64,000 nucleotides of DNA, taken from assembly GCA_023974075.1 (NCBI GenBank), contig CM043800.1, positions 37,368,560 through 37,432,559 of the forward strand, in the 5' to 3' direction. The notes beneath the pieces were generated by a model, which was given only the letters and a program-made list of their open reading frames with translations, was not told the DNA's origin and did not search any database. This stretch comes from Chaenocephalus aceratus (lineage: Eukaryota > Chordata > Actinopteri > Perciformes > Channichthyidae). Shown here in pieces: positions 12,607 through 48,260 of this stretch. The translations under genes and the position numbers were made by a program. The first letter of the stretch is position 1; every line of letters begins with the position of its first letter.

Positions 12607-12840
12607 TGAATGTTTAGATAAACACAAACATGAAAAAAATGTAAAATTGTTGACGACAAATACAAAGATTTAAAACTTGGGTAAGAGAAATAATTGTATT
12701 TTTATTTACAAGAGGACAAACGGGAAACAAAGCTGCCGTAGTAAAAAGTAAAACACACAAGGGGAAAGTTTAAGAAAGCTGTGCACATAAAAAAAAAAGC
12801 TTGTTTTAAAAAGAGGATTCTGTCCACGTCTCGCAGTGAA

Positions 12841-15800
12841 TCATCGGTTCTCCTTATCCAGAGACACGGCCAGCGCTCCTCGGCCCAGCGCTCCCAGCCT
12901 GGGCTTATCAGGAGTGGACACCTTCAGCTTCACCTGAGGGAGCGGGGACACGTTATCTCTGATTCACGCTGTGCCGCAGTAACGACAGCTAAATTAATCA
13001 CCATCAGCCTAAAAAGTCAATATAAGTTCAGATAACGTTTTTTAAAACGGAGAGTAAGAACTGCAAAGCTGGAAGAAGTACGCAGATATTTTACTGTTAA
13101 TAAAAAGTGGCAAGCTACACATTTAAAATACTCTGGTAAAAATTGCAGCACCATATAGAACCGCCCATTTCAGAATCGGATAATTGTATTATAATAATCG
13201 ATGCATTTATGTTTTTATTCATTTCAATGCTGCACTTGGTAAAAAGGCAGCATTTTATTGGCAATATACTGCCGGCAAGCTTGACCTATAATAATAATAC
13301 ACAATTACATGTTGAAATGTATTTAAATGAAATGTTATAACGTGTTTCTGTTGCACTGAATCGTAATATTTTTAATAAAGCACTTTGAATTGCCTTGCGT
13401 TGAAATGTGCTAAATAAACAAACTTGTATTGCCTTTTTTAATTATAGTGGAGTAGTATAACGTAGCATCAAAAATAAATACTCAAGTGAAGTTCAAGAGC
13501 CTGGAAACTTTACTTAAAAGGTGGGGTAGGTCATTTTGGAGAAACCAGCTTGAGTGCGCTAGAATTTGAAAATACACAGCCGGAAACAATCTGCCACTTC
13601 CTTACAGAGCCCCTCCTCCAACACACAGGAACGCGCACATGACCAATGAGGGCACGAGATAAGTTTGTGCCCCGATGGAAGGCTGACAGGCAGGTAGGCC
13701 ATCCAGTTACTTTAGCCGGGCCGGCTCAGATGATTGGTCGTGCTTTTTACAGCGCCACGGCTTCCACAGATGATATTTTTTTATGGATTTTTTGTCAAAG
13801 CACTTCATATATTCATTGCTATCGGGATGTTAAGAGCATTCCATAGAATATAACAAGAAGTGTATCTCGAGCCGGTTTCTCAAACTTACCTACCCCACCT
13901 TTAAGTGCAGTAAGTAAACGTACTTTTCTCCACTCAAGTGAGTAAATGAAATACCTGAGATCGTTGTTCCCTTGGAGAGTTTGCTCCCTTGAGCCTCTGC
14001 AGCGGGGAGCGGCCTTCAGTACCTTTCAAACAAAATGGAAATGTCAAGCAACTAAATATAATATTCCTCACAGTATAAGTGATAAACAGAACGAGTCTCC
14101 ACACACCTTTCTGCGTCAGTTTCCCGGACAGCCTCTTGTTCTCGCTGTTAGCGTTCTTCACGGCGACCCGCACAGCGAGAGGAGAGGAGCCCCCCTTCCC
14201 GCTGTGAACTCTCCGAGCTCTTATCCCGGTTGCCCCGAATCCTTTTCCCAACCACTGGGGCTTGAAGACCACCTGACTGGGGCTCTTGGCGTCGAAGCTG
14301 GGGCAGCGGATGCCTGATCTGGTGACACTCGGGGGCTCTGGTGCAGGAGGGGAAGACGACGATTCTGCCACAGGGGCTTTGGTGTCTGTCTCCTCTGTCT
14401 CCTGAGCTCTGGTGTCTGTCTCCTGAGCTTTGGTTTCTGTCTCCTCTGTCTCCTGAGCTTTGGTTTCTGTCTCCTCTGTCTCCTGAGCTTTGGTTTCTGT
14501 CTCCTCTGTCTCCTCTGTCTCATGAGCTTTGGTTTCTGTCTCCTCTGTCTCATGAGCTTTGGTTTCTGTCTCCTCTGTCTCCTGAGCTTTGGTTTCTGTC
14601 TCCTCTGTCTCCTGAGCTCTGGTTTCTGTCTCCTCTGTCTCCTGAGCTTTGGTTTCTGTCTCCTCTGTCTCCTGAGCTCTGGTTTCTGTCTCCTGTGCTG
14701 CAGAAGCCTCTGAATCAGCTGCGAATGAGGGCTCGACGGGGGTCTCTGGTTCAACAGTGATTGTAGGAAGGTCGTAGGTATGATCAACGTTGTCCTCGAG
14801 GCTCTCCACGTCCGCACTCATCCTTGGAGATGAAGCCCCGTCACAGTGCACGTCAGCGAAGATCTGGGCGGATGTTTCCCCCTCATGGTAGGTGATCAGG
14901 CTCATGCTCAGCCTCTTGTGAAGCGGAGTCTCTCTGGCTTCCTCGGCCTCCTCCAGGCTAAGGTCCGTCTCGGTTTCCAGCTCCACGTCCTCCTGGGGGT
15001 TCTGCAGGAGCACAAAGGGGCTCATGTCACCCTCACTCTGGAGGGGGGTCACCAGGAGGTTAGCGTGTTCAGCCAGAGAGTCGTAGGTGTGTGAGGGCTG
15101 GTGTGACAGGAGGGGCACTGTGGACGCCAGCTCCTCTTCAACATTAAAACTCTCCTCCTCCACGGCATCAGTGAAGCATTTGGGAGGCGCTTCAGGGACT
15201 TTGCCCTCGGACTCGTTGTGCACAAGCAAGCCCAGGCGGCGGGCGAAGGACCCAACTGTGGCTGTTGGGGGAAATTAAGGAACGATAAATTACAGGACTG
15301 CAGATGGAAATTAGCCATTAGCTATAATCTGGCATAATTCATATTTTCTCTTTTTAATTTTAAAGATTAATGTATGTGTATGCCTGGTCCTTGTTGAAAT
15401 ATAAAACCATAATAAGATCATTTGCACGTGGGAAAAGCCAAGCTGGAAGTTATTCTTCAACAAATATATGATAAGATTTACTTAATGTATCCTGATTTGG
15501 GGATTTTTCATCACAGTAACATTAAAACAAAGCAATGTGGAAATGATAGAGCAGAAAACAAATAAATAAAAGTATAAATAAAACTTGAAAATATACATAT
15601 TGATAGTGAAAGACACAAACCTGTAGACTTTGTCAACTATACACTGAAGGGCCAACTAAAAGCTAACAAAATGTTTATTATCTGTTTTATTGTGTTACTG
15701 TTGGGGGAGCCTGTGACCTATTTTCATTAACATAACTACACTGTGTACAAATGACAATAAAAGCCTTGAACCTAAAGGAGGATATTAGTAAATATATTCT

Positions 15801-16109
15801 TACCGCTCATGACTTCTCTGGCGGGTGTGCGGCTGATCTCGATAGACGGTGAGCGGGGGTCTGTGAACGCGAGTAGACACTCGGTTTTGGACACAGCAAC
15901 CTAGGAGAAACATTAGCTATGGTTAACCTGTGTTTAAATATTTCTCCCAGCAGTAGATCACAGTATGTCTGGTAACCTACCTGGATGGGGGTACGATCGA
16001 GGGCTGTTGGAGAGCGTGGGTCCATCAGATCAGTGACTCGGCTGTTTTTGATCGCTGGTTCTGGTTTTATTGGTGCACAAACCACCATCTTGCTCTCACT
16101 GGATCCCAT
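12841..16109 (-). CDS. cdca3: Cell division cycle associated 3 (TOME-1), complete
   Basis: Mitotic regulator degraded by APC/C-Cdh1 in G1; in mammals it is described as promoting Wee1 turnover. Coding exons, read on minus: 16109-15981 (ATG), 15900-15804, 15261-14107, 14022-13955, 12933-12841 (TGA). They total 1542 nt, or 513 aa, with GT-AG junctions and consistent phases. Seen: MGSSESK start; two DPRSP..RTP motifs (DPRSPTALDRTPIQ and DPRSPSIEISRTP), as in mammalian CDCA3; RSPLQRLKGANSP; and a terminal SLDKENR with the KEN degron. Human CDCA3 is 268 aa. The excess here is mostly in the 1155-nt exon, which carries about ten acidic 10-residue repeats (ETEETETKAQ-like, 14380-14700). Adjacency to gnb3, tail to tail, supports the name. 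Confidence 0.92.
13514..13904. mobile_element. TTAA MITE family A, copy 1
   Basis: Starts TTAAAAGGTGGGGTAGG and ends CCTACCCCACCTTTAA: a long terminal inverted repeat (~38 bp) flanked by TTAA. It sits in the intron between cdca3 coding exons 4 and 5. The interior carries GGGCACGAGATAAGTTTGTG, shared with the copies at 24114 and 36497. No transposase frame. Confidence 0.85.
14380..14700 (-). repeat. 30-bp coding minisatellite in cdca3
   Basis: About ten units of 30 bp (plus strand GAGCTTTGGTTTCTGTCTCC plus TCTGTCTCCT) encode E-T-E-E-T-E-T-K/R-A-Q/H. One unit has an extra 9 bp, and the edges carry shortened units with ETDTRAQ and EETDTKAP. Unit length is a multiple of three, so copy changes keep the frame. 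Both strands are open here only because the repeat lacks stops. Confidence 0.92.
15640..15776 (+). repeat. LINE 3'-tail fragment
   Basis: Contains GGGGGAGCCTGTGACCT and ends GACAATAAAAGCCTTGAA, a retroposon tail also present, folded on itself, at 19678-19746. It lies in a cdca3 intron. Confidence 0.5.
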
Positions 16110-16688
16110 GATGCTTAGTGTTATCTGGATCAAGTTAATGGGACAGAATACAGTTTGTCTACCAGAGCAACAATAATAGTACAGAAAAACAGTAGGTAGT
16201 ACTCTGCCCTACTGACCATTAATTAACATTAACCTTGATTTAACATAGACGTACAGTCAGCAATACATCACATCGTTTTTAACTTTAAATATATCGTTTA
16301 CATGCGTGCATTACTACTTCAATGTAACAATTGAAACCCCTTATATATCATCAAGCAGTTAGCTGAAAATTAAAGAACTTGCTAGCAAATAAACAACAGG
16401 CTAGTTTAGCTAAAGTGAGTTAGCTTGAAGTTTCCGCATTTAAATCGGATATTAACTTTAAAATGTTAATGTTGTGGTAGTAACCCGAGTTGGATACATT
16501 GCATATACTTTCTCTTACTTCACCCGAGGTGTACAGTATTACATATTTTATCTGGCTTACCTTAAAAGAGAGGAAGGAAGTCGATCAGACGTGTTGCTTT
16601 CACTAATTCCACAGTAGAGAATGATAACAGGCGGAGGAAACACAGGGGTTTTAAAACAGTTAAATGTAGCGGCTGCATGCAAGTTATT

Positions 16689-16703
16689 TTCAAACGGACC
16701 AAT
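16689..16703 (-). promoter_or_regulatory. Putative cell-cycle promoter motifs of cdca3 (CCAAT box plus CHR)
   Basis: On the minus strand ATTGG (inverted CCAAT, 16703-16699) is followed five bases later by TTTGAA (16694-16689), the CHR consensus bound by DREAM/MMB in G2/M genes. This is ~580 bp upstream of the ATG and plausibly just upstream of a non-coding first exon near 16.56-16.65 kb. Mammalian CDCA3 is G2/M-regulated. The motifs are short, so this is inference. Confidence 0.4.
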
Positions 16704-17229
16704 CAGCGTGAGCGTGCCCTCACGTCCGCAGCGCTGATTCGCTAAGAGCAGCGTTCTAGAACGAGGCGTGGTCTCCTACAGATAACTCATTTGAAATTTG
16801 AAAAGTATGCAAGCTTTGTTTTTGTCACGTGGCGAGAGAAAATGAGAAGTCACTCCTGAACAAATGCACCTCGACAGGAAAAGTGATACTTTTATAAGGG
16901 AAATCAAAGACACAATACTTTACACATATGTATATCTATTTTAAATACGTTTATTTGTATAAAAATACGCTTTGTACTATTATTTCGTAAAATATATATA
17001 TTTAAAAAATGAACAAAAAGTAAATCTATGTTTAATTAAACCCAAGAATGACTATCAAAACATATTTAACTTAAAACATAAAATCTGTTTTATTTATGTC
17101 TATATATATATATATATATACATATATACCATAAAACAATGATTAATGTTATTTTTTACTTTTTTCCAGCTCTCCATACTTTTATTGTCCGCCATTTTGT
17201 TCATTGACCCAGAAATAAATAATCTACAA
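16704..17229. other. cdca3-pex5 intergenic stretch
   Basis: About 500 bp of AT-rich sequence with a (TA)n run at ~17101-17127. A further minus-strand TTTGAA pair occurs at ~16790. No gene was recognised. Confidence 0.5.
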
Positions 17230-18751
17230 ACATCTGGGAACCAAAGCTTTATTGCTGAATATTATATTAAACATTGCAGTCAGTATACAACTTGCCTGAA
17301 CACAATTATAGTGCAACAATTATGTTACAATACACAATATGGCAGAGAGCATTATCTTACAACGAAGCAAATTGTTTTACAAGAGCGTTATGAAAAAGAG
17401 CAAGAGAAGGGAGGAGCCCAGAGAAACCGTTCTCAATGATATTACAATTCCATGACCGTATCATCAGATGCACGATTAATACACACATACACACACACAC
17501 ATTCTCTCACACATACAATCATAACAGTAACAGTCCCGCTGGTTGTCAGTTCGATATCCTGGTTGATAATTGATAACAAAATTAAATAAAATACAAAAGA
17601 AGAAAGACAAACAAGCCGCTGCAGCATCTGATTAGTGTTTGAACTCTGAGCCTATTCCTTCTCTTGGGAGCACTTTTGTTAAAAAAAAAGCAGTACTCTT
17701 TTTGATGTCACAGCAACATTGTACATTTAATTACAAAACTGTAGAGTTTACAGTTCGATCTACAGTCTACTGTGGAGGGAGAGAGCATCGAGAGTCATGA
17801 TGAACACTACCGGACACACAGAGTGCTGCAGGAATGACGTAGCATAAAGTTAGCATCGCACCGTGTCAACAACAACAACAACAACAACTCAATGGGATTT
17901 GTGCAGAACATAAGCTCTATGGCAAAGAAAGGTTTTTGAGATTTGGAAATTTTTTGAAGTGTGAATGCAATCAGTTGAAGTAAAAAGCCAATGTTAGGAT
18001 AAAAACTAAACTACACCACAGTCGCATGATTCCAAAGACTAGCTGGTCGTCCGATGTTTGGTGTGAAGATGTTTCATGTGAAGATGTTTCATGTGAAGAT
18101 GTTTCATGTGAAGAAGTTTCATGTGAAGATGTTTCATGTGAAGATGTTTCATGTGAAGATGTTTCATGTCCAAAGCAACCTCTGTAGTTACATTCAGCCC
18201 CTTGTTAGCAATCGCCTTTTTTGAGGACATGTTAAAGCTTCAAAGTGGGGTATTACCGACTTACTTTACGTGATAGCACAACATGAGAACACCTCTTAAG
18301 CTTGTGTTAACCACAGCCCTTATTTCAGCCATGAAAACCAAAAGCCTTTTCAACGAAACACTGACTTCAAGAGAAGGAAGAGCAAAGCAACTCATGTCGA
18401 ATGTTTTATGTCTCCTTCCTGCAGCACTCGTGATTTTCTTTCTTCATTGAGAACACAATTCAAATGAACAACAAAAGTGACATTAAATCAAACCCATTTC
18501 TTCGGATCAACAGAGTCAGAGGAAATGTGCGGACGGTCCAACATGTTTAACACAGTTTGTAGTTCATCTGGCTGTGTCTTCCAGACTAATACTGCAATGT
18601 CTTTGAAGCCATTTAAGAGCACATGAAACCACGAGCGACTGTCTCCAGGATGATTCACAGTGTCTTCCTCGTCCATCTCTCCGCCACCGCTCTTCATTCA
18701 GTCTCCCAGACATTTCCCTCCCAGCGAGACGCACTCACACTCGATGTGGCT
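17230..18751 (-). other. pex5: Probable pex5 3' UTR
   Basis: From the pex5 stop codon down to a minus-strand AATAAA (plus TTTATT at 17248-17253). There is no other coding potential and no obvious transposon. It holds a 15-bp tandem repeat at 18062-18170. The extent is inferred from the poly(A) signal. Confidence 0.55.
18062..18170. repeat. 15-bp minisatellite in the pex5 3' UTR
   Basis: Seven near-perfect copies of GATGTTTCATGTGAA. It is in frame-preserving length, but lies after the stop codon, so it is untranslated. Confidence 0.9.
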
Positions 18752-42753
<24,002 letters not shown>

Positions 42754-42899
42754 GGCAACACAAGCACGAGGCAAACCCTGAGAACTGAGACGGGGAAAAG
42801 ACGATCAAATACTGTCTGTGAGCAGGAAGTTAAAGGAATCAATTGGACTCTTCTCAGTCAAAGTGAAGCACATAATTAGATGTTTTTTGTTTAATGCCT

Positions 42900-43030
42900 T
42901 TGTTTTATGTTGAAACTTGTTGTGTGACGTGTTGGTCAGGATTCCCTGGAAGAAGAGATCTTGTATCTCAATGGGACATTCCTGGATAAATAAAGGATAA
43001 ATAAAATAAAAAAATAAAATAAAATAAATA
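42900..43030 (+). repeat. LINE 3' tail with A-rich end
   Basis: GGAAGAAGAGATCTTGTATC then TCAATGGGACATTCCTGG and an AATAAAATAAA tail: the terminal segment of an L2/Rex-like element. Confidence 0.6.
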
Positions 43031-43358
43031 ATTAGATGCGTGTTAATCCAAAAGGTAAACTGCATAGGGGTGAACTAACGATTATTGTCATTGTTAAACA
43101 TTTGGTCTACACAGAATGTCAGAAAACAGTGGGAAAATATTCTTTGCAGTTTCCAAGGTGATGTCCTTCAAATGCCTTGTTTTGCCAATTTTTTTCTATG
43201 AGAATAAATAGAGAAAAGCATGAAATATCCATTTTTAAGACACTAATATACTATAAATTCGAAACTATATCCACATCTAACACTGTAAAATGTCTTCTTG
43301 TATTTCATAGCAGTGATATGCTATTTTAGCTACTATTAAATTGCATTCTGTTGGCATT

Positions 43359-44688
43359 TTAACAAGTTAAGCCCTGAGCCTGTTTTCCAGGTCTCAGGCT
43401 CGAAAAGGACATGCCCAGAACAAATGACCATATCTTCACTTCTAAAAGGGATAAATTAATAATCTCTTTTCTCAAAGCAATAAACCTGTGAGTTAGATTT
43501 AGAAAAGTCAGAATCAATATAGATTTTTTTAATTTAAAGTAAATTCAGATTGAACATAGTAAAACATTTTTAATTATAGTGTCCGTCCAAAACAAAACAT
43601 GACTTATAGTGAAAACCGCCCTTGAATGATGGGATGGTAGACTAAAAGCTTTAGGAATCCAAACTATAACATATAATAAGGCAAGGCAAGTTTATTTATA
43701 TAGCACTTTTCAACGCAAGGCAATTCAAAGTGCTTTACAAAAAAAAATGAAAGACATTAAGCATTAAAAAAGAAAAGCTAATAAAATAAACATTAAGGAA
43801 AAATACATGGATAAAAGTTACAGTGCAGTTTAAGATATGAATAGTTCAATTAAAAGCAGCGACAAAAAGAAAAGTCTTCAGCCTGGATTTAATAAGTACC
43901 CTGTATCAAGATTGATGCAAAACAAGTGAATGTTGAACTTTTTAGAGAGGTTTAGCAAAGAAAACCCACTTCTGGGGTCATTTGGGTGCATATGACCTAT
44001 CTCTGGCCCCCCTCGGTCGATTTTGATGATTGACACCTCTTTTTAAACGTTAGAGCCAATAGAATCGAGGGGAGGTTCCTAAAATCCATCTAAACATTAC
44101 CCATTGGTGAATGAGAGCTGCGCAGCCAGAAAGCCCAAAACCGGAAGCTGTCATACACTCTCGTAGCCGCTAATATGAAAACTCAGTTATTGACATAAAT
44201 ATGAAGATGGATTATAATTTATCAGTAATCATTTCAGACACATTGGATTAACCTTCAGCAGCGTTTTTATCGTTTTGATGCCATTGAACACAACTTTTGA
44301 TCAGAAACAGCAAAAGGTAAGACATATTTTCAGTTTTTCCTCCGTAAAGCTACGTTGTGTGATGTCTGGGTTTGCTTCCCCTGCCACGAGTTCTGATCGC
44401 TCAGTGATGATACTTATACCCCTAGAATCTGTGGAATCTCAGCTTGTTAGCTGATATCTTGTTTGTGCAGATCCGATAAGTATAAGTATTTCTACCGTGA
44501 GTTCTGTGCTAAGTGTGTTAGCATTTTTTCGCTCAGTGCTCATTTAGACGCTTCTTGTGAGACTTGTGTTTTGTTTCGGTAAAAATGGTTCGTATCGTCA
44601 GTTAGCTGAGTTTCTTCCCGTCAAGTGGGTATGACACATTAATAGGTTGTTAAATGTTAAGAAGCCCTGAGACAGCTTAACAGGTTAA
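43359..44688 (-). mobile_element. piggyBac-like non-autonomous element, copy 1 (1.33 kb)
   Basis: Flanked by TTAA at 43359-43362 and 44685-44688. Terminal repeats are CAAGTTAAGCCCTGAG (left) and, on the reverse, CCTGTTAAGCTGTCTCAGGG (right). Its right half is the reverse complement of 52607-53270 (shared TTGTGAGACTTGTG, GTTTTGTTTCGGTAAAAATG, and GCTGAAGGTTAATC versus GCTTAAGGTTAATC). A retroposon tail (AAGTTTATTTATATAGCAC, ~43685-43900) sits inside. No transposase frame remains. It lies in the pex5 5' intron. Confidence 0.7.
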
Positions 44689-45299
44689 TGACTGTTAAAT
44701 GTATTTAATGTCATTTGACACTGTGTGTTTATTTGCATTATGTCTCCACACCTTCAATGTTTTTTCAAAAGATAAAACTTGATTTGCCTTTATCAATTAA
44801 TTGATTATAAAATAGTTGGCAATAAATCTTCCGGTAATCCACAACTAGACTAGACAGCTTATTATTGCAGCTCTAAAACTGCACAGTCATAGGTCTGATT
44901 CCCGAAGGAAGATGACGGCAGCTGAGGCCCATTACGACACATTATGCAAAACCAAAACGAAGCATCCTGCAAAGGGGCATAGAATAACTCATGTGTAAAA
45001 TTAACCTGTCAAGAGTTGTTTTGTTATCTTAGAAAATGTGTGAGTCAAAAACAAAACACACGATAACAGACATCCAGAGTTCATTGAGGATTCAGTGTTG
45101 TGTCGAACGTGTCCACGCTGCACAGATAGTCTCCGTCACATCGACAAACTGAAGCTCCATCTGCTGTTTTGCGTGTCATTTCCTGGCTGAGGGTGAGCCG
45201 TGAATAATGTGGATGTGATGGCCCGGCAGGCACAGACATTCACTTCATGTATCACTCTGCAGTAACTTCAGAGGGCTTTAAACTGCATTGCAGCCTTTG

Positions 45300-47930
45300 C
45301 AATAACAACAAGACGACATTTTAAAACCATATCACTTGTCTTGTGTAGATATATTCCAAGACTATACTTTCATACAGGTCTGGGTATTGAACGCAAATAC
45401 TTCTGGTAGTGAACCATATGTCCATAGCACGAATATCCAAAAGCTTCTTATGTTAGACTTTTCTCAGGATCCCCATAACCCATTACTGCAATACCAACCA
45501 CTAGTACCAACCACTAGGATCTGCATAAAAGACAAGAAAAGACATTAAAATAACACATTTCTACAATTCACAATAACAATAACAACAAAATCTGACAAGT
45601 CAAAAACTGAAAGATACTTGCAAATTCTAATGAAGTTGAATTTAATGAAGGAGATATTTCCAAATACATACATTAAATATGTTCCACATTTCGAGGTTTC
45701 TATTTGCACAAGTTCTTGTCGGCTTTTGTTGAGACTACATTAACTACATTTGTTTTATAATAAAGGGTTTTGCAGGAGAAAAATTGTCTATAATTAATAA
45801 GGTACTAAACAACTAACCCTAACATTTTGGTATCTGTATGGTCATTTAAACGACACCCAGCCGTGGTCGTCAATATGATATTAATACTAAGTTCAATCAG
45901 GACCTAATTTATCTAATGATCACTCACCCGATTGTCCCAAATCAAAACAATTAGGATAGTAAAGTCCTTCTGACGCAGTTCAGCTCCTTCGTGCAAAGCC
46001 TGAACATAACATAATGAGGTCCAAGAGGAAACCTGCAGCTCAACTCACTGACTGACCTACATCACGGATGAACAGCTGACAAACTGTCCAACATGACGGC
46101 CTACTCAACTTCTCTATCCCCCCCTGGAGGAATACGTAATGGTAACAACTTCCATAATGAACTGTCAGTAACCGAAAATGTAACTCCCTGTTCTCCACTC
46201 AACTCCACTCTAGCAGTGTTCACTTAAAAGAAAAAATATGAACAAGAGTCCACTCCTTTCACTCCTAGTGTCCAGGCTTAAAACTAATTAATTATTCCCA
46301 CTGATTGAAAAAGCTGCTGTGATGATGATTAGGGTCAAAGTAAGAGGATCAGGCACCGATATGAATACACCATCACTGATACTGTAGGACAGGGTGACAC
46401 TTGTTTACTTGCTCACTCAGAGTGTTACATGCACCACTGTCTGGTTTGGATTAGCCACCAGATAGAACATTGACAGACGACTGTGGAAAATCAGGACTGC
46501 GAACCTGCCCTCTGTTCAGGATTTATTCCCCTCTAGAGTCAGGAAACAGGCAGGAAACGTGAGCGCAGACCCTTCACACTACATTGTTTTAACATCTTCC
46601 CTCTGCTAGACTCTACAGAAAACAGAAAAACAACCAGACACAAAAACTTCTTCCAGCAGGCCGTCCCTCCTGAAAAGTTAACATCACTGAAATGACGCTA
46701 TATATGATCTATTTTACCCAAAAAATACACAGTTGTTTGTAACATGAACATATTCTAACTGTTAAATCTGAACCTAAACCGCTGTGTATACTGAGCACAT
46801 ATACATGCATAGACTGCACACACCCACACATGTACTTGTATATAAAGCAACCTTTTAAATGTAGTTATTCAATATGTATTTCACTGTATCTGCACTCCTG
46901 CTTACAGTTCACAGTAACAGTCTGATTTATAAAGAAACATCTATGTTAATGTTTAATTTGACTCTTGTTCAGCTTGTGTTTAATAACTTTGATGACTTTG
47001 CAGATTTAGGTTGTAAAGACAACATATAGAGTCAACTAATACATGTTTATATATTAGAAGTAACTGTCAGCAGAATATCAAGTAATCCAAATAAGCCCCA
47101 CATCATAGTTATGTCCACATCCATTAACAATTAAACTCCAGTTATATAATATATATGAATCTGAAATGGGGCGTACTGCACAGAGAATACTTTTACCTCT
47201 GGTACTTTCTGATAATTTGTTTTGAAACTTTAAGTAAAGTTTGTAGAGCTTGAACTTGTAATAATAACGTATTCTTAAACTGTGTTACTGCTAGAGTGAT
47301 AGCTGAGTATTACTTATCACTTTCTTTACCTGTGTAAGTATATTAAGGACAACAAAGATACATTCCTGTATGTCTGCTCATGTCCTACCTGCTGCATTAA
47401 CAGGGACAGAAGGTGTGTGATTCCGTACTGCAAATCACATGAAATAAATTCAATGTCAGTATTAAGGAATTATATATGTAATGTATGTCATCTTATATCT
47501 TAAAATGCAACTTCTTATATGCTATAAATGTCCCCGCTGTGGGACTAAAAAAAGATTCCTGATTCTGTTTTTAATCTTGTGTTTGTTTTGTGAGCATAGT
47601 TTCTTAATATTTATGTGTGGAGAGCTGAACGTAAGAATGTCCCTGTTCAGTGCAACTGCCTGTTATACTGTAAACATGTTAATATGATATCTTGAATCTT
47701 GTATTAAGGTGCCTGTCTTGTGTCAAAGCAGTTACCTGTACACTGATAGCATTGTTTAGCACGATGCTAACCGAGCTCCAGTCAGAAACAGCTACATTAG
47801 CTTCGTAAACGTTCATTATAAAATATGCTATAACATAGCCAACATGCTGTCTATTAAATAGCAAATCATTCAAAGCCTATTTCAATAATAAAAAAATCGG
47901 TTTTGTCTTCTAACAATAGCGAATGTAGCT
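45300..47930. other. pex5 5' intron, mostly unique AT-rich sequence
   Basis: No coding exon was recognised. Small retroposon-like tails (CTCAGGATCCCCATAACCC near 45460; CCGCTGTGGGACTAAAAAAA near 47530) are the only structure seen. Confidence 0.4.
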
Positions 47931-47999
47931 AGCGTTAAGCTAATGGTGAAGCTAGCTCCTGAAGGGCCAGTGCAGAGATCATTCCTGCTGTGTATAGCC

Positions 48000-48260
48000 A
48001 GAGAGAGGCGTCTACAGAAGGGCAGCGTGATGTTCATCTTACCGCCGACAGCTTCTGCTGCTGCTGGAGCCGAACCGACACTCCCTCCTCTCCGGTGTGT
48101 CCTCCACCAACCGTATCAAAAAGACAGGTGCCTCAGCGTGAAAGCTCCCGGTAACCGTGTGGAATATCAGCGCTTCTCCTTTATTTACCTTCCTCATCCA
48201 TGACCCACAAACCCTTCACCGATCGCTTTGAGAGTGTCGTCGTAACGTAGGAACGTAACG
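48000..48260 (-). promoter_or_regulatory. pex5: Probable pex5 promoter / non-coding first exons
   Basis: CpG-enriched relative to its surroundings. On minus, two good donors occur: GTCGGCG|GTAAGA (last exon base 48043) and GAGGAAG|GTAAAT (last exon base 48189). The first coding exon has its own upstream acceptor (TTCTCAG at ~42778), 24 nt before the start ATG, so an upstream 5' UTR exon is required. The 48189 exon contains ATG at 48201. Joined to the 42777 acceptor it would read out of frame with the main start, i.e. a uORF. Transcript evidence is absent. Confidence 0.45.

Noticed and set aside
14341..14760. Plus-strand open frames across the cdca3 repeat (ELWFLSPLSP-like)
   Set aside because: Antisense shadow of the cdca3 coding minisatellite; the minus frame has exon structure, homology and flanking splice sites.
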